64,000 nucleotides of DNA, taken from NCBI RefSeq assembly GCF_947501425.1, contig NZ_CANMVN010000009.1, positions 181,077 through 245,076 of the forward strand. The letters run 5' to 3'. The notes beneath the pieces are model-generated. The model saw only the letters and a list, made by a program, of their open reading frames with translations, did no database searches and was not told the origin of the DNA. A program made the translations under genes and the position numbers. Positions 8,151-17,213 of this stretch are shown here, in pieces. The first letter of the stretch is position 1. Every line of letters starts with the position of its first letter. The DNA comes from an uncultured Psychroserpens sp. (GTDB taxonomy: Bacteria; Bacteroidota; Bacteroidia; Flavobacteriales; Flavobacteriaceae).

Positions 8151-9644
8151 TTATCTGTTTCGCCAGAAAAAAGGAGTCAATAATATGAGCACAGTGAATA
8201 ATTCTAAACGACCAATAAGCATCAAAAATGCCGACCACCATTTTCCTAAAGCAGGTAATGTCGAGTAGTTATTAACTGGTCCGAAATCTCCAAGAGCAGG
8301 ACCTACATTTCCTAAACTTGATGCAGATAAGCCGACAGCCGACTCAAAATCAATTTGGAACATTGAAAACACCAATGCACCTACAATAAATGATAGCATA
8401 TATAAGATGAAAAAACCAAGAATATTAAACACAATATCTCCTGAAACTGCTTTTTTATTGTAACGTACAGGAAGGATAGCATTAGGATGTAAAGCGCGTT
8501 TAAATTCAAGAAATCCATTTTTTATCATGATCATATGGCGAACAACTTTAACACCACCAGAAGTACTTCCAGCCGAACCTCCTAAAAACATAATTCCGAA
8601 AAAGAACACAACTAAAAAGGGCGTCCATAAGGTATAATCTGCAGTTACAAAACCTGTTGTGGTTATAATGGCGATAACTTGAAAAAGACCATGCCTAAAC
8701 GATGCTTCTGCTTTACCCAATACCATAGGGTGATCGATTGATGAAACACCAAAATCTGCTTTGAAGTAAATAATAAGAGCTGCTATAATGGTAAATAAGC
8801 CTATAAACTTAAAATAGAGTTTAAACTCCTCATCACGAATCGCCTTTTGTACTTTTCCCTTAAATGCAAAGTAACTAAGTACAAAATTCGTTCCTGCTAA
8901 AAACATAAACACAATAATGATGTATTGAATAACTGGTTGACCATTCCAGTAAGCTACACTTGCATTCTTTGTAGAGAAACCTCCAGTAGAAAGCGTACAT
9001 AACGAATGATTTATTGCATCAAAAAATGACATACCTGCTACTTGTAGTAATATGGTTTCGGCAGCTGTGTATCCAAAATAAATGAGCCATAATCGCTTTG
9101 CAGTATCAGTGATTCTTGGATGAAGTTTATCTGCATTAGGTCCTGGAGCTTCGGCAGCAAACAATTGCATTCCTCCAATACCAAGTAATGGCAGAATAGC
9201 TATAGCAAGAACAATAATCCCCATACCTCCTATCCAATGGGTCATACTTCGCCAAAACAAAACACCCTTTGGAATAGATTCAATATCATTTAATATACTG
9301 GCACCTGTGGTTGTATAACCAGACATAGTTTCAAAAAAAGCATCTGTAAAACTCGGAATTGATCCAGTGATCAAATAGGGCAAAGTTCCGGTCAACGCCA
9401 TGACAATCCACCCAAAAGCAACTACAATGTAACCATCACGTTTATCAAGTTCCTTCTTATGATTTTTGGTCATAAGCATTGCAACAACACCTAAAAGAAG
9501 TACAATTATACCTGCACCAAATATCTCTAAAGTGACGCCATCTTTGTATACTAGGCTGATTATTGTTGACAATAGCATGAAACCACCATTGAACAAACAT
9601 AACAATCCGAAGAAATGAAAAATAATTTTATAGTTGAGTTTCAT
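8151..9644 (-). CDS. trkH: Trk system potassium uptake channel TrkH
   Basis: A 497-residue polytopic membrane protein of the SKT superfamily. The four pore repeats are visible, including GYTTTGASI in the first, CTLSTGGFST in the second, TTTGFVTADY in the third and ASSLGNVGPALG in the fourth, with GGSAGSTSGGVKV forming the intramembrane-loop region. It imports K+ together with the cytoplasmic ring protein TrkA. trkA is immediately upstream (23-base gap) and in the same direction, so the two form an operon. Confidence 0.95.
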   Translation of the reverse strand: MKLNYKIIFHFFGLLCLFNGGFMLLSTIISLVYKDGVTLEIFGAGIIVLLLGVVAMLMTKNHKKELDKRDGYIVVAFGWIVMALTGTLPYLITGSIPSFTDAFFETMSGYTTTGASILNDIESIPKGVLFWRSMTHWIGGMGIIVLAIAILPLLGIGGMQLFAAEAPGPNADKLHPRITDTAKRLWLIYFGYTAAETILLQVAGMSFFDAINHSLCTLSTGGFSTKNASVAYWNGQPVIQYIIIVFMFLAGTNFVLSYFAFKGKVQKAIRDEEFKLYFKFIGLFTIIAALIIYFKADFGVSSIDHPMVLGKAEASFRHGLFQVIAIITTTGFVTADYTLWTPFLVVFFFGIMFLGGSAGSTSGGVKVVRHMIMIKNGFLEFKRALHPNAILPVRYNKKAVSGDIVFNILGFFILYMLSFIVGALVFSMFQIDFESAVGLSASSLGNVGPALGDFGPVNNYSTLPALGKWWSAFLMLIGRLELFTVLILLTPFFWRNR

Positions 9645-9667
9645 GTATATATATCATTCAAAAGATA

Positions 9668-11017
9668 TTAAAAAAAGAACCGCTCTACCTGAGTTATAGA
9701 TCTCGGCAAACAACACACTACAACTTTATCTCCCATTTGTATTTGAAAATCACCTAAAGGTATAATACCAACATCATCTCGTATCACACCTCCAATAATT
9801 GCAGAACGCGGAAAATCCAGATCCTTGATTTTCTTTTGTGTAATCTTTGAATTTGAATTCACTTCAAACTCCAATAGCTCAGCATTCATATTGCTCAATT
9901 TGGTCATAGCTAACACCTCACCTCGTCTTATGTATCTAAAGATATTGTTAGCAGCCAAAAGTTTTTTATTAATTAATGTGTCGATTCCAATAGAATGAGA
10001 CAATTGGTAATAATCCATATTCTCTACCAGAGCTATGGTTTTTTTAACACCTTTTGATTTAGCAACCAAACAGGACATAATGTTAGTTTCAGAATTTCCA
10101 GTAACAGATATGAATGCATCCATTTCAGAAATACTTTCTTCTTCAAGTAATTCTACATTTCTACCATCACCATTAATAACCAAGGCATTAGGTAAATCAT
10201 CAGCACATTCAAAAGCTGTTTCTTTATCGCTTTCAATTAATTTGACTTTAAATTTACTCTCACATAAGTCTTTTGCGGTTTTATAACCAATATTGCTACC
10301 ACCAAGGATCATTATGTTCTTTAGTTCTGTCTTGACCTTTCCTGATAGTTGAAACAATTCATCATCACCTCCTTTAGAAGTCATAAACACAACTTTGTCA
10401 CCTTCTTTAAATTCGGTATCACCTCTAGGTATAATGGTATACTGTGTTCCAAAACGCTGAATTGCAATAGGCACAAAATGTAATTCTGGGAATACCTGAG
10501 CTGCTTCTCTAACCGTTTTTCCAACGAAACTTGCTGTTCTGGACAACCGTAAGCTTAGCATGGTTAATTTACCATCTTCAAACTCATAAGTGTCGTTAAA
10601 CCCATATTGATTGAGAAGTAATTCAATTTCTGCTGCAGCTAAGGTTTCAGGGGAAATCAACTCGTCAATACCAAATTGGGTAAATCCAACTTTATCTTTT
10701 TGATCTAAAAACTCTGAGTTTGATATTCTGGCTATGGTCTGCTTAGCTCCTAATTGTTTTGCAAGCACACATGCAGTAATGTTTGTAGTTTCTGAAGAGG
10801 TCACTGCTATAAATAATTCAGCCGTATTTATTCTGGCATCGTTTAAAATGGCAATAGAAGTAACATCTCCTTTGATGACTCTGATATCAAGATGATCACT
10901 AGCATAAGCCAAGCTATTCTTATCTGTATCTATCAAGGTTATCTCCTGTGATTCATAAGACAATAACTTAGCCAAATGAAATCCTACTTCTCCAGCACCT
11001 GCAATAATTATTTTCAT
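9668..11017 (-). CDS. trkA: Trk potassium uptake regulator TrkA
   Basis: A 449-residue cytoplasmic protein with two tandem RCK units. The first Rossmann motif is IIIAGAGEVGFHLAKLL at the N-terminus and the second is IMILGGSNIGYKTAKDL near residue 234; each is followed by a TrkA-C domain (around 140-225 and 365-449). It binds NAD(H) or ATP and gates TrkH. A perfect -7 box lies upstream at 11043-11050 on the minus strand, so the trkA-trkH operon has its own promoter. Confidence 0.95.
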   Translation of the reverse strand: MKIIIAGAGEVGFHLAKLLSYESQEITLIDTDKNSLAYASDHLDIRVIKGDVTSIAILNDARINTAELFIAVTSSETTNITACVLAKQLGAKQTIARISNSEFLDQKDKVGFTQFGIDELISPETLAAAEIELLLNQYGFNDTYEFEDGKLTMLSLRLSRTASFVGKTVREAAQVFPELHFVPIAIQRFGTQYTIIPRGDTEFKEGDKVVFMTSKGGDDELFQLSGKVKTELKNIMILGGSNIGYKTAKDLCESKFKVKLIESDKETAFECADDLPNALVINGDGRNVELLEEESISEMDAFISVTGNSETNIMSCLVAKSKGVKKTIALVENMDYYQLSHSIGIDTLINKKLLAANNIFRYIRRGEVLAMTKLSNMNAELLEFEVNSNSKITQKKIKDLDFPRSAIIGGVIRDDVGIIPLGDFQIQMGDKVVVCCLPRSITQVERFFF

Positions 11018-11042
11018 TGATATGTTTATTCAAAAAAACATA

Positions 11043-11050
11043 CAAATATA
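11043..11050 (-). promoter_or_regulatory. -7 promoter box for trkA-trkH
   Basis: TATATTTG on the minus strand, 26 bases before the trkA start codon. Confidence 0.65.
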
Positions 11051-11118
11051 CTACAATATTATCTTATTAAAAGCGTCTTAAAAGTAATTGCAAATTACCT
11101 AAAGCTATTAGTTTTAAG

Positions 11119-11126
11119 TATATTTG
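11119..11126 (+). promoter_or_regulatory. -7 promoter box for menG
   Basis: TATATTTG on the plus strand. It overlaps a TTG at 11124, so ATG 11139 is the better start of menG. Confidence 0.65.
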
Positions 11127-11138
11127 CAAAAAAAAAGA

Positions 11139-11870
11139 ATGTCCTCAAAAGTTACTCCATATAAGGATAGTGATTTGAATAAAAAGCAACAAGTCACCCA
11201 AATGTTTGATAATATCTCAAAAGAATACGATGGACTAAATCGTGTAATTTCTTTTGGAATTGATATAAAATGGCGTAATAAGGTGGTAGATCTTGTTTCT
11301 AAAACGCAACCGGAACGCATTTTAGATATTGCAACTGGCACAGGAGATTTAGCTATTAGTCTAGCAAAAACCAATGCTAAAGAAATCATTGGATTAGACA
11401 TTAGCGATGGTATGTTGGAAGTTGGTCGAAAAAAAATAAAACATAAAGAACTTGATAACCTTATCAAAATGGTCATTGGCGATTCTGAAAGTTTACCGTT
11501 TGACGACAATAGCTTTGATGCTATAACTGTTGCCTTTGGCGTTAGAAATTTTGAAACTCTTGAAAAAGGTCTTGCCGAAATTTTTAGAGTACTTAAACCT
11601 AATGGGATATTTGTAATTTTGGAAACCTCAGTACCTACTAAAACACCATACAAACAAGGCTATAAATTCTATTCTAAATACATTTTACCTGCTATAGGAA
11701 AGCTCTTCTCAAAAGACCGATCTGCTTACACTTATCTCAGTGAATCTGCATCTGTTTTTCCTTATGGTGAGGTTTTAAACAATATTTTACGTAAAATTGG
11801 GTTTATTAACGTGCAAGACAAACCTCAAACTTTTGGTGTTGCCACAATTTATTCGGCATCAAAAGCATAA
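11139..11870 (+). CDS. menG: Demethylmenaquinone C-methyltransferase MenG/UbiE
   Basis: A 243-residue SAM methyltransferase. Motifs seen are [19 protein letters not shown] near the N-terminus, the SAM-binding [16 protein letters not shown], and [25 protein letters not shown], all characteristic of UbiE/MenG. Bacteroidota use menaquinone, so the reaction is most likely the last step, methylation of demethylmenaquinone. ATG 11139 is chosen because the upstream TTG lies inside the promoter box. It is followed at 30 bases by porT, an arrangement I associate with flavobacteria. Confidence 0.95.
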   Translation: MSSKVTPYKDSDLNKKQQVTQMFDNISKEYDGLNRVISFGIDIKWRNKVVDLVSKTQPERILDIATGTGDLAISLAKTNAKEIIGLDISDGMLEVGRKKIKHKELDNLIKMVIGDSESLPFDDNSFDAITVAFGVRNFETLEKGLAEIFRVLKPNGIFVILETSVPTKTPYKQGYKFYSKYILPAIGKLFSKDRSAYTYLSESASVFPYGEVLNNILRKIGFINVQDKPQTFGVATIYSASKA

Positions 11871-11900
11871 CATGCAGAACACGTCATTAACGTGATATTT

Positions 11901-12617
11901 ATGAAGAAAGTACTTATAGTTTTAGCCTTATTAATTGCGTCACAAAATGCATCAGCGCAATTATTTAGTAAAGAAAAAATAAGAAATCAGGAGAATTTTG
12001 ATAAGAAATTATTGACTTGGGGATTTTATCTCGGACTCAATAATTACGATTATCAATTTAATTATGAAGAAGACCAACCAGACATATTAGTGGAAACTAA
12101 TTTTGGGTTTAGTGTAGGATTAATATCTAATCTTAGAATTAATGATCACTTAGACTTAAGATTTGAACCTGGTCTTTTTATTACCCAAAGAAATTTACAA
12201 TACGACCCAAGTTATTTTAATGGCTTTGAAGAACCTACTAGTTCTGATTTATTGCGTGAAGTGAAATCAACTTACGTTCATTTTCCATTATTGCTCAAAG
12301 TGTCAACTAAGCGTATTAACAACTTTAAACCATTTATTATAGGTGGATTTTCAACATCCTTGAATCTATCAAGTAATGAAGAAAATCCTGATGATAATGC
12401 TTCAGGTCAATTTAGAACCAAGAAGAACGTTGTATTTTACGAATTAGGTTTTGGTATAGATTTTTACAACCAATGGTTTAAATTCACACCTTCAATACGT
12501 GGTGTATTTGCACTTAATGATGAGCTAGTAAGAGATGAAGATCCTAATAGCCCATGGACAAGTAATATCACAACCATGAAAACTCGTGGCATCTTCTTAA
12601 ATTTTACATTTCAGTAG
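11901..12617 (+). CDS. porT: T9SS component PorT/SprT (outer-membrane barrel)
   Basis: A 238-residue outer-membrane beta-barrel protein with a signal peptide ending ASA-Q (about residue 19). The body has alternating strands such as TWGFYLGLNNYDYQFNY, LDLRFEPGLFITQRN and KPFIIGGFSTSLNLS, and it ends in LNFTFQ. Size, sequence and position directly after menG and before a convergent SPOUT methyltransferase agree with PorT/SprT, needed for type IX secretion in Porphyromonas and Flavobacterium. ATG 11901 gives a better signal peptide than the GTG at 11892. The 3' end overlaps the convergent gene by 14 bases. It fits the T9SS cargo encoded at 53522. Confidence 0.85.
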   Translation: MKKVLIVLALLIASQNASAQLFSKEKIRNQENFDKKLLTWGFYLGLNNYDYQFNYEEDQPDILVETNFGFSVGLISNLRINDHLDLRFEPGLFITQRNLQYDPSYFNGFEEPTSSDLLREVKSTYVHFPLLLKVSTKRINNFKPFIIGGFSTSLNLSSNEENPDDNASGQFRTKKNVVFYELGFGIDFYNQWFKFTPSIRGVFALNDELVRDEDPNSPWTSNITTMKTRGIFLNFTFQ

Positions 12618-13329
12618 AATGTCGTTTAAATTCATTTAGAACAATAGCGGTTGCTGTTGCCACATTTAAACTTTCAGTAGCTTTTAAATCGCCAAATCTA
12701 GGAATACTTAGTTTTGTGGTGACTAATTGCTCTATGGCTTCAGAAATTCCATTTGCCTCATTTCCCATGATAATAATACCTTCCTCTGGTAAGCTTTCAT
12801 TATAAATATTTTGACCATCCATAAAAGTGCCAAAAACATCAATAGTTGATACTTCAATAAAAGATTTCAAATCCAGATACTGAACCTCAACTCTGGTCAA
12901 AGAGCCCATTGTAGCTTGCACCACCTTAGAATTGTAACAATCCACAGTTGCTTTACTGCAAATGAGATGTCGTATTCCAAACCAATCACACAATCTGATA
13001 ATAGTCCCTAAGTTTCCTGGATCTCTAACATCATCTAGAGCTAAAACCAATCCGTCAAAAGTACCATTGCTTGTCTTCGGAATTTTGAATACTGCCACAG
13101 CTGTATTAGGAGTTTTAAGACTACTTATCTTTTGAAGTTCTTGCTCTGAGATCTGTATGATTTCAGCATTAAAAATAGGTTCTGTTGAAAACAATTGGTA
13201 TAACTCATAATGAGAATTCAAAAACTCTTGAATACCTTTTATACCTTCAACCACGAATAATTGATGCTGCTGTCTAAACTTTTTTTGGTTTAGACTCGTA
13301 ATTAATTTTATGTGGCTCTTTGTTAACAT
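12604..13329 (-). CDS. TrmH/SpoU-family RNA 2'-O-methyltransferase
   Basis: A 241-residue SPOUT methyltransferase. The N-terminal part has the substrate-binding KFRQQHQLFVVEGIKGI motif. The C-terminal half carries the three SpoU motifs: LDDVRDPGNLGTIIRLCDWFG, IIMGNEANGIS and LSIPRFGDLKATESLNVATA, which form the knotted SAM site. It is expected to methylate a ribose in 23S rRNA or tRNA; the exact target is not readable. ATG 13329 is used in place of a TTG one codon earlier. Its end overlaps the convergent porT gene. Confidence 0.9.
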   Translation of the reverse strand: MLTKSHIKLITSLNQKKFRQQHQLFVVEGIKGIQEFLNSHYELYQLFSTEPIFNAEIIQISEQELQKISSLKTPNTAVAVFKIPKTSNGTFDGLVLALDDVRDPGNLGTIIRLCDWFGIRHLICSKATVDCYNSKVVQATMGSLTRVEVQYLDLKSFIEVSTIDVFGTFMDGQNIYNESLPEEGIIIMGNEANGISEAIEQLVTTKLSIPRFGDLKATESLNVATATAIVLNEFKRHSTEM

Positions 13330-13422
13330 CAAAATCTATTTACTTTTGTTAAGATTATAAATATATCACAAAGTAAAACTTTTTTGGTCTATTATTTGTT
13401 ATATAGAGAACACAATAAACAG

Positions 13423-13430
13423 TAAATTTG
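13423..13430 (+). promoter_or_regulatory. -7 promoter box for tamL
   Basis: TAAATTTG matches TAnnTTTG, 12 bases before the ATG at 13443, giving a very short leader. Confidence 0.55.
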
Positions 13431-13442
13431 GGTAGAACTTAA

Positions 13443-15983
13443 ATGCAAACCTTTTCTTTTTTGAAATTTCAATTTACCAGAATCACAGTCCTTTGTATGA
13501 TATGTACACTCATGTCTTGTGATGTCATGAAACGTGTCAAAAAAGACGAGCATTTATTGATGAACAATACTGTATTAGTAGATGACAAAAAAAATAATAC
13601 AGAAACAGTCACAGACCTCATTTATCAAAAACCCAATGGTACTTTATTAGGAATTCCTTTGCGATTACACATTTACAATTTAGCAAGACCTAATATTGAT
13701 TCTATTTTAAATGCAAGATATCGCAATCCTGATGATCCAAATACTGGAGCTAAAAACCTATTATCAATAAAACAATACGAAGCCTGGATAAGGTCTAAGA
13801 AAAACTTCAATTCATGGTTAAAAAAGACAGGAGAAGCTCCAGCTATTTACAGTGAAGAACGCGCAGAAAAAACAACCAATGCACTCAAGAAATATTATTT
13901 CAGTAAAGGATGGTTTAATGTCCAGACGTCATTTGAAACAGAAAAAGACAGTAATCAGAGAGCACGAGTAACCTTTAAAGTAGACCGAGGTGACCCTTAT
14001 ATATTAGATAGTATCGAAGCGTTTGTAAAAACACCAATTATGGATTCGCTTTACAGGTCTTCTTTAGAAAAAGGTGCTCTAATTAAAAAAGGACAACAAT
14101 ACGATGAAGCAAATTTTGCTGCCGAACGAGATAGACTTACAGAACGACTCAGAAATTCTGGTTTTTACCATTTCGGTCAAGATTACATCACCTTTGATCT
14201 TGATACTTTAGGAACCAATAAAAAAATAAATACTGAATTATACATTGCTGACAGAGCTATAAGAACCGAAGACTCTATAACACGAATTCCGTTTAAAATC
14301 TATAAAATCAAAGATGTGAATATTTTTCCTGATTTTAAGAATGAAAATAGAGATTCCACCATTACAGATTCGGTACAATTTAAAGATTACAACCTGTATA
14401 GTTTTGACAAATTAAAGTATAGACCTAAAGCTATAACTGATGCCGTATTTATTCATAAAGGAGATGTGTTTAAGGATATTGATAGAACTAGAACCTATCG
14501 CTATTTAAGCGAATTACAGGCTTTTAGATATCCACGAATTGAATACATCGAAAATGAAAATGACACAACACTTACTGCAAATGTATATTTAGTTCCTAGA
14601 AAGAAGTTTGAACTTACCAGTAGTTTTGAAATCTCACAAAGTAATATTCAAACCGTAGGTTTTGCATTTAGTACTGGACTTGTGATTAGAAATATTTTTA
14701 GAGGAGCTGAAACGCTAGAAATTTCTGCTCTTGGCGCTATAGGTTCTTCCAGAGATGCCTCTGACACTAAAGACCAATTCTTTGACATCAATGAGCTTGG
14801 AGGAAACTTAAGGCTTAAGATTCCTCGGTTTTTTCTTCCGTTTAATACGGAAAGAATCATTCCAAAATATATGTCGCCAAGCACAAGAATTACGCTTAAT
14901 GCAACGAGTCAACGTAATATCGGATTGGATAAACAGGCCTTTACAGGAACTGTAAACTACAATTGGTATCCGTCTACTAAGGTGACCAATAATTTGGACC
15001 TTTTTAATGTTCAGTTTGTAAAAAATCTAAATACGGCAAATTATTTTGGTGTCTATCAAAACTCCTTTGATCGATTAAATCAAATTGCTCAAAACATTGG
15101 CTACACCACAGATGATCTGAGCATACCGAATGAAGCTGACATGTTTATTAGTGATGTTGTAAACGGCAACACTTCCTTGACCTCAACTGATGATGATTTT
15201 ATAACGGTTAACAATATCAAGCAACGTAAAGACCGACTTACGGAAGACAACCTTATTTTCTCATCCAGTTTCAATTATGTCAAAAACAGGCGTGAAAATT
15301 TATTTGATAATGATTTCTCAATACTGAGATTGAGACTTGAATTAGCAGGAAACCTACTTTCCAATTTATCTAATGTATTTAATCTTTCGAGAAATGACGA
15401 CGGACGATTTGAAATGTTTGGCGTGCCTTTTTCACAATATGTTAAAACCGAAGTAGATTATGTAAAGCACTGGGATCTGGGTAGGAAAAATGAACTGGCT
15501 ATACGAAGCTATTTTGGTATTGCTATTCCTTACGGAAACTCTAATAGTATTCCTTTTGCTGAAAGTTTCTTTGCTGGTGGTCCAAATGATATTAGAGCAT
15601 GGACAGCCTATAACCTCGGACCAGGTAGTTCGCTATCCACTAATGAATTCAACGAAGCCAACTTAAAAATCACACTTAGCGCCGAACAGCGTTTTAATCT
15701 ATTGGGCAGATTTAATGGTGCTGTTTTTGTAGATGCAGGAAACATCTGGAATGTGTTTGATAATGTAGAAGATGAACGCGCCACTTTTAGTGGTTTAAGC
15801 TCATTAAAAGATATTGCTGTAGGTTCAGGTTTTGGTATTCGTTATGATTTTAGCTTCTTTGTTCTCAGAGGCGATATAGGTTTTAAAACTTACGACCCAT
15901 CGAGAGAATTAGGCAACCGTTGGTTTAAAGATTACAATTTCAGTAATGCTGTCTATAATATTGGTGTTAACTATCCTTTCTAA
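13443..15983 (+). CDS. tamL: TamA-like BamA-family outer-membrane lipoprotein (TamL)
   Basis: An 846-residue Omp85-family protein. Unlike proteobacterial TamA it starts with a lipoprotein signal, with lipobox TLMSC and Cys26. Residues of about 30-380 hold POTRA-like repeats (for example KKYYFSKGWFNVQTSF and DRLTERLRNSGFYHF), and the C-terminal half is the 16-strand Bac_surface_Ag barrel ending YNIGVNYPF. The barrel includes the FFAGGPNDIRAW segment, the usual site of the substrate-gate (V/I)RG(F/Y) motif, here read as IRAW. It probably works with TamB in outer-membrane assembly or lipid transport. The lipidated TamA variant is a feature of Bacteroidota. Confidence 0.85.
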   Translation: MQTFSFLKFQFTRITVLCMICTLMSCDVMKRVKKDEHLLMNNTVLVDDKKNNTETVTDLIYQKPNGTLLGIPLRLHIYNLARPNIDSILNARYRNPDDPNTGAKNLLSIKQYEAWIRSKKNFNSWLKKTGEAPAIYSEERAEKTTNALKKYYFSKGWFNVQTSFETEKDSNQRARVTFKVDRGDPYILDSIEAFVKTPIMDSLYRSSLEKGALIKKGQQYDEANFAAERDRLTERLRNSGFYHFGQDYITFDLDTLGTNKKINTELYIADRAIRTEDSITRIPFKIYKIKDVNIFPDFKNENRDSTITDSVQFKDYNLYSFDKLKYRPKAITDAVFIHKGDVFKDIDRTRTYRYLSELQAFRYPRIEYIENENDTTLTANVYLVPRKKFELTSSFEISQSNIQTVGFAFSTGLVIRNIFRGAETLEISALGAIGSSRDASDTKDQFFDINELGGNLRLKIPRFFLPFNTERIIPKYMSPSTRITLNATSQRNIGLDKQAFTGTVNYNWYPSTKVTNNLDLFNVQFVKNLNTANYFGVYQNSFDRLNQIAQNIGYTTDDLSIPNEADMFISDVVNGNTSLTSTDDDFITVNNIKQRKDRLTEDNLIFSSSFNYVKNRRENLFDNDFSILRLRLELAGNLLSNLSNVFNLSRNDDGRFEMFGVPFSQYVKTEVDYVKHWDLGRKNELAIRSYFGIAIPYGNSNSIPFAESFFAGGPNDIRAWTAYNLGPGSSLSTNEFNEANLKITLSAEQRFNLLGRFNGAVFVDAGNIWNVFDNVEDERATFSGLSSLKDIAVGSGFGIRYDFSFFVLRGDIGFKTYDPSRELGNRWFKDYNFSNAVYNIGVNYPF

Positions 15984-16013
15984 ACCTTTTTTTTTGATCT
16001 GAAACGATAACGT

Positions 16014-16029
16014 TTTCGTGAACTCAATC
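16014..16029. promoter_or_regulatory. Palindromic operator-like site upstream of fbaA
   Basis: A 16-base near-palindrome ACGATAACGTTTTCGT, with one mismatched pair around an AACGTT centre. Such CpG-centred sites are typical of LacI-family operators. It lies about 45 bases upstream of the fbaA -7 box. No cognate regulator is in the window. Confidence 0.45.
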
Positions 16030-16074
16030 CATTTCTAAGTCTCAAAAAATCTGAGATGTTAGTCAAATTTTCCT

Positions 16075-16082
16075 TATTTTTG
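16075..16082 (+). promoter_or_regulatory. -7 promoter box for fbaA
   Basis: TATTTTTG fits TAnnTTTG, 27 bases before ATG 16110. Confidence 0.55.
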
Positions 16083-16109
16083 ACTTTTAATTTTCAACCA
16101 AAATAAATC

Positions 16110-17177
16110 ATGAGTCATACTATAAAAGCAGGAGTAGCTACAGGACGTGAAGTTCAAGAAATCTTTAAACTAGCAAAAGAAAAAGGCTTTGCTTTACCAG
16201 CAGTAAACGTCATTGGGTCTAACACCATAAACGGTGTTCTAGAAACTGCAAAAGCACTAAATGCACCAGTTATTATCCAATTTTCAAATGGAGGTGCACA
16301 ATTTAATGCTGGAAAAGGATTAAGCAATGATGACCAAAAAGCTGCAATTGCAGGATCTGTTGCTGGCGCAAAACATGTACATCTTATGGCAGAAGCTTAT
16401 GGAGTTCCTGTAATTTTACATACTGACCATTGTGCTAAAAAATTATTACCATGGATCGATGGTTTATTAGACGCAAGTGAACAACATTTTAAAGAGACTG
16501 GAAAACCACTTTACAGTTCTCACATGATCGATCTTTCCGAAGAACCTATAGAAGAAAATATCGAGATTTGTAAAGCGTATCTTGAACGCATGAGTAAAAT
16601 GGGAATGACTCTTGAAATTGAATTAGGAATCACTGGTGGTGAAGAAGATGGTGTTGACAATACAGATGTAGACGATTCTAAATTATATACTCAACCTGAA
16701 GAAGTGGCCTATGCTTACGAAGAGCTTATTAAAGTAAGTGACCAATTTACAATTGCTGCTGCCTTCGGAAATGTGCATGGTGTTTATAAACCAGGAAATG
16801 TAAAATTAACACCTAAAATTCTTAAAAACTCACAGGAATACTTATCTCAAAAACACAATTTACCTCATAATCATATTGATTTTGTATTTCATGGTGGATC
16901 TGGATCAACAGTTGAAGAGATCAGAGAAGCTATTGGATATGGCGTTATTAAAATGAATATCGATACTGATATGCAATATGCATTTATGAGTGGTGTTCGT
17001 GATTATATGGGAGAAAAATCGGAATATTTAAAAGCTCAAATTGGAAATCCTGACGGAGATGATGTTCCAAATAAGAAATATTATGACCCTAGAGTTTGGC
17101 TTAGAAAAGGTGAGCAAGCATTTGTTGAACGTTTAAAAAAGGCGTTTGAAGACCTTAATAATGTAAATACTTTATAA
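16110..17177 (+). CDS. fbaA: Class II fructose-bisphosphate aldolase
   Basis: A 355-residue zinc-dependent aldolase of the FbaA (class IIA) type. Seen are LHTDHCAKKLLPW with catalytic D106 and zinc ligand H107, the ELGITGGEEDGVDN region, and the C-terminal HGGSGST and NIDTDMQYAF motifs that bind the phosphates and potassium. It splits fructose 1,6-bisphosphate into the two triose phosphates in glycolysis and runs backwards in gluconeogenesis. It has its own -7 box and an operator-like palindrome upstream. accD follows after 36 bases with a separate -7 box. Confidence 0.96.
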   Translation: MSHTIKAGVATGREVQEIFKLAKEKGFALPAVNVIGSNTINGVLETAKALNAPVIIQFSNGGAQFNAGKGLSNDDQKAAIAGSVAGAKHVHLMAEAYGVPVILHTDHCAKKLLPWIDGLLDASEQHFKETGKPLYSSHMIDLSEEPIEENIEICKAYLERMSKMGMTLEIELGITGGEEDGVDNTDVDDSKLYTQPEEVAYAYEELIKVSDQFTIAAAFGNVHGVYKPGNVKLTPKILKNSQEYLSQKHNLPHNHIDFVFHGGSGSTVEEIREAIGYGVIKMNIDTDMQYAFMSGVRDYMGEKSEYLKAQIGNPDGDDVPNKKYYDPRVWLRKGEQAFVERLKKAFEDLNNVNTL

Positions 17178-17182
17178 CTTTG
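17175..17182 (+). promoter_or_regulatory. -7 promoter box for accD, inside the fbaA stop
   Basis: TAACTTTG begins with the TAA stop codon of fbaA. It lies 31 bases before the accD ATG. Confidence 0.6.
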
Positions 17183-17213
17183 CACCACTAACTACTAATT
17201 AAAACAATGTTTA

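Noticed and set aside
11114..11653. Long antisense frame within menG
   Set aside because: It lies opposite a well-supported methyltransferase gene and its translation has no domain or composition of a real protein.
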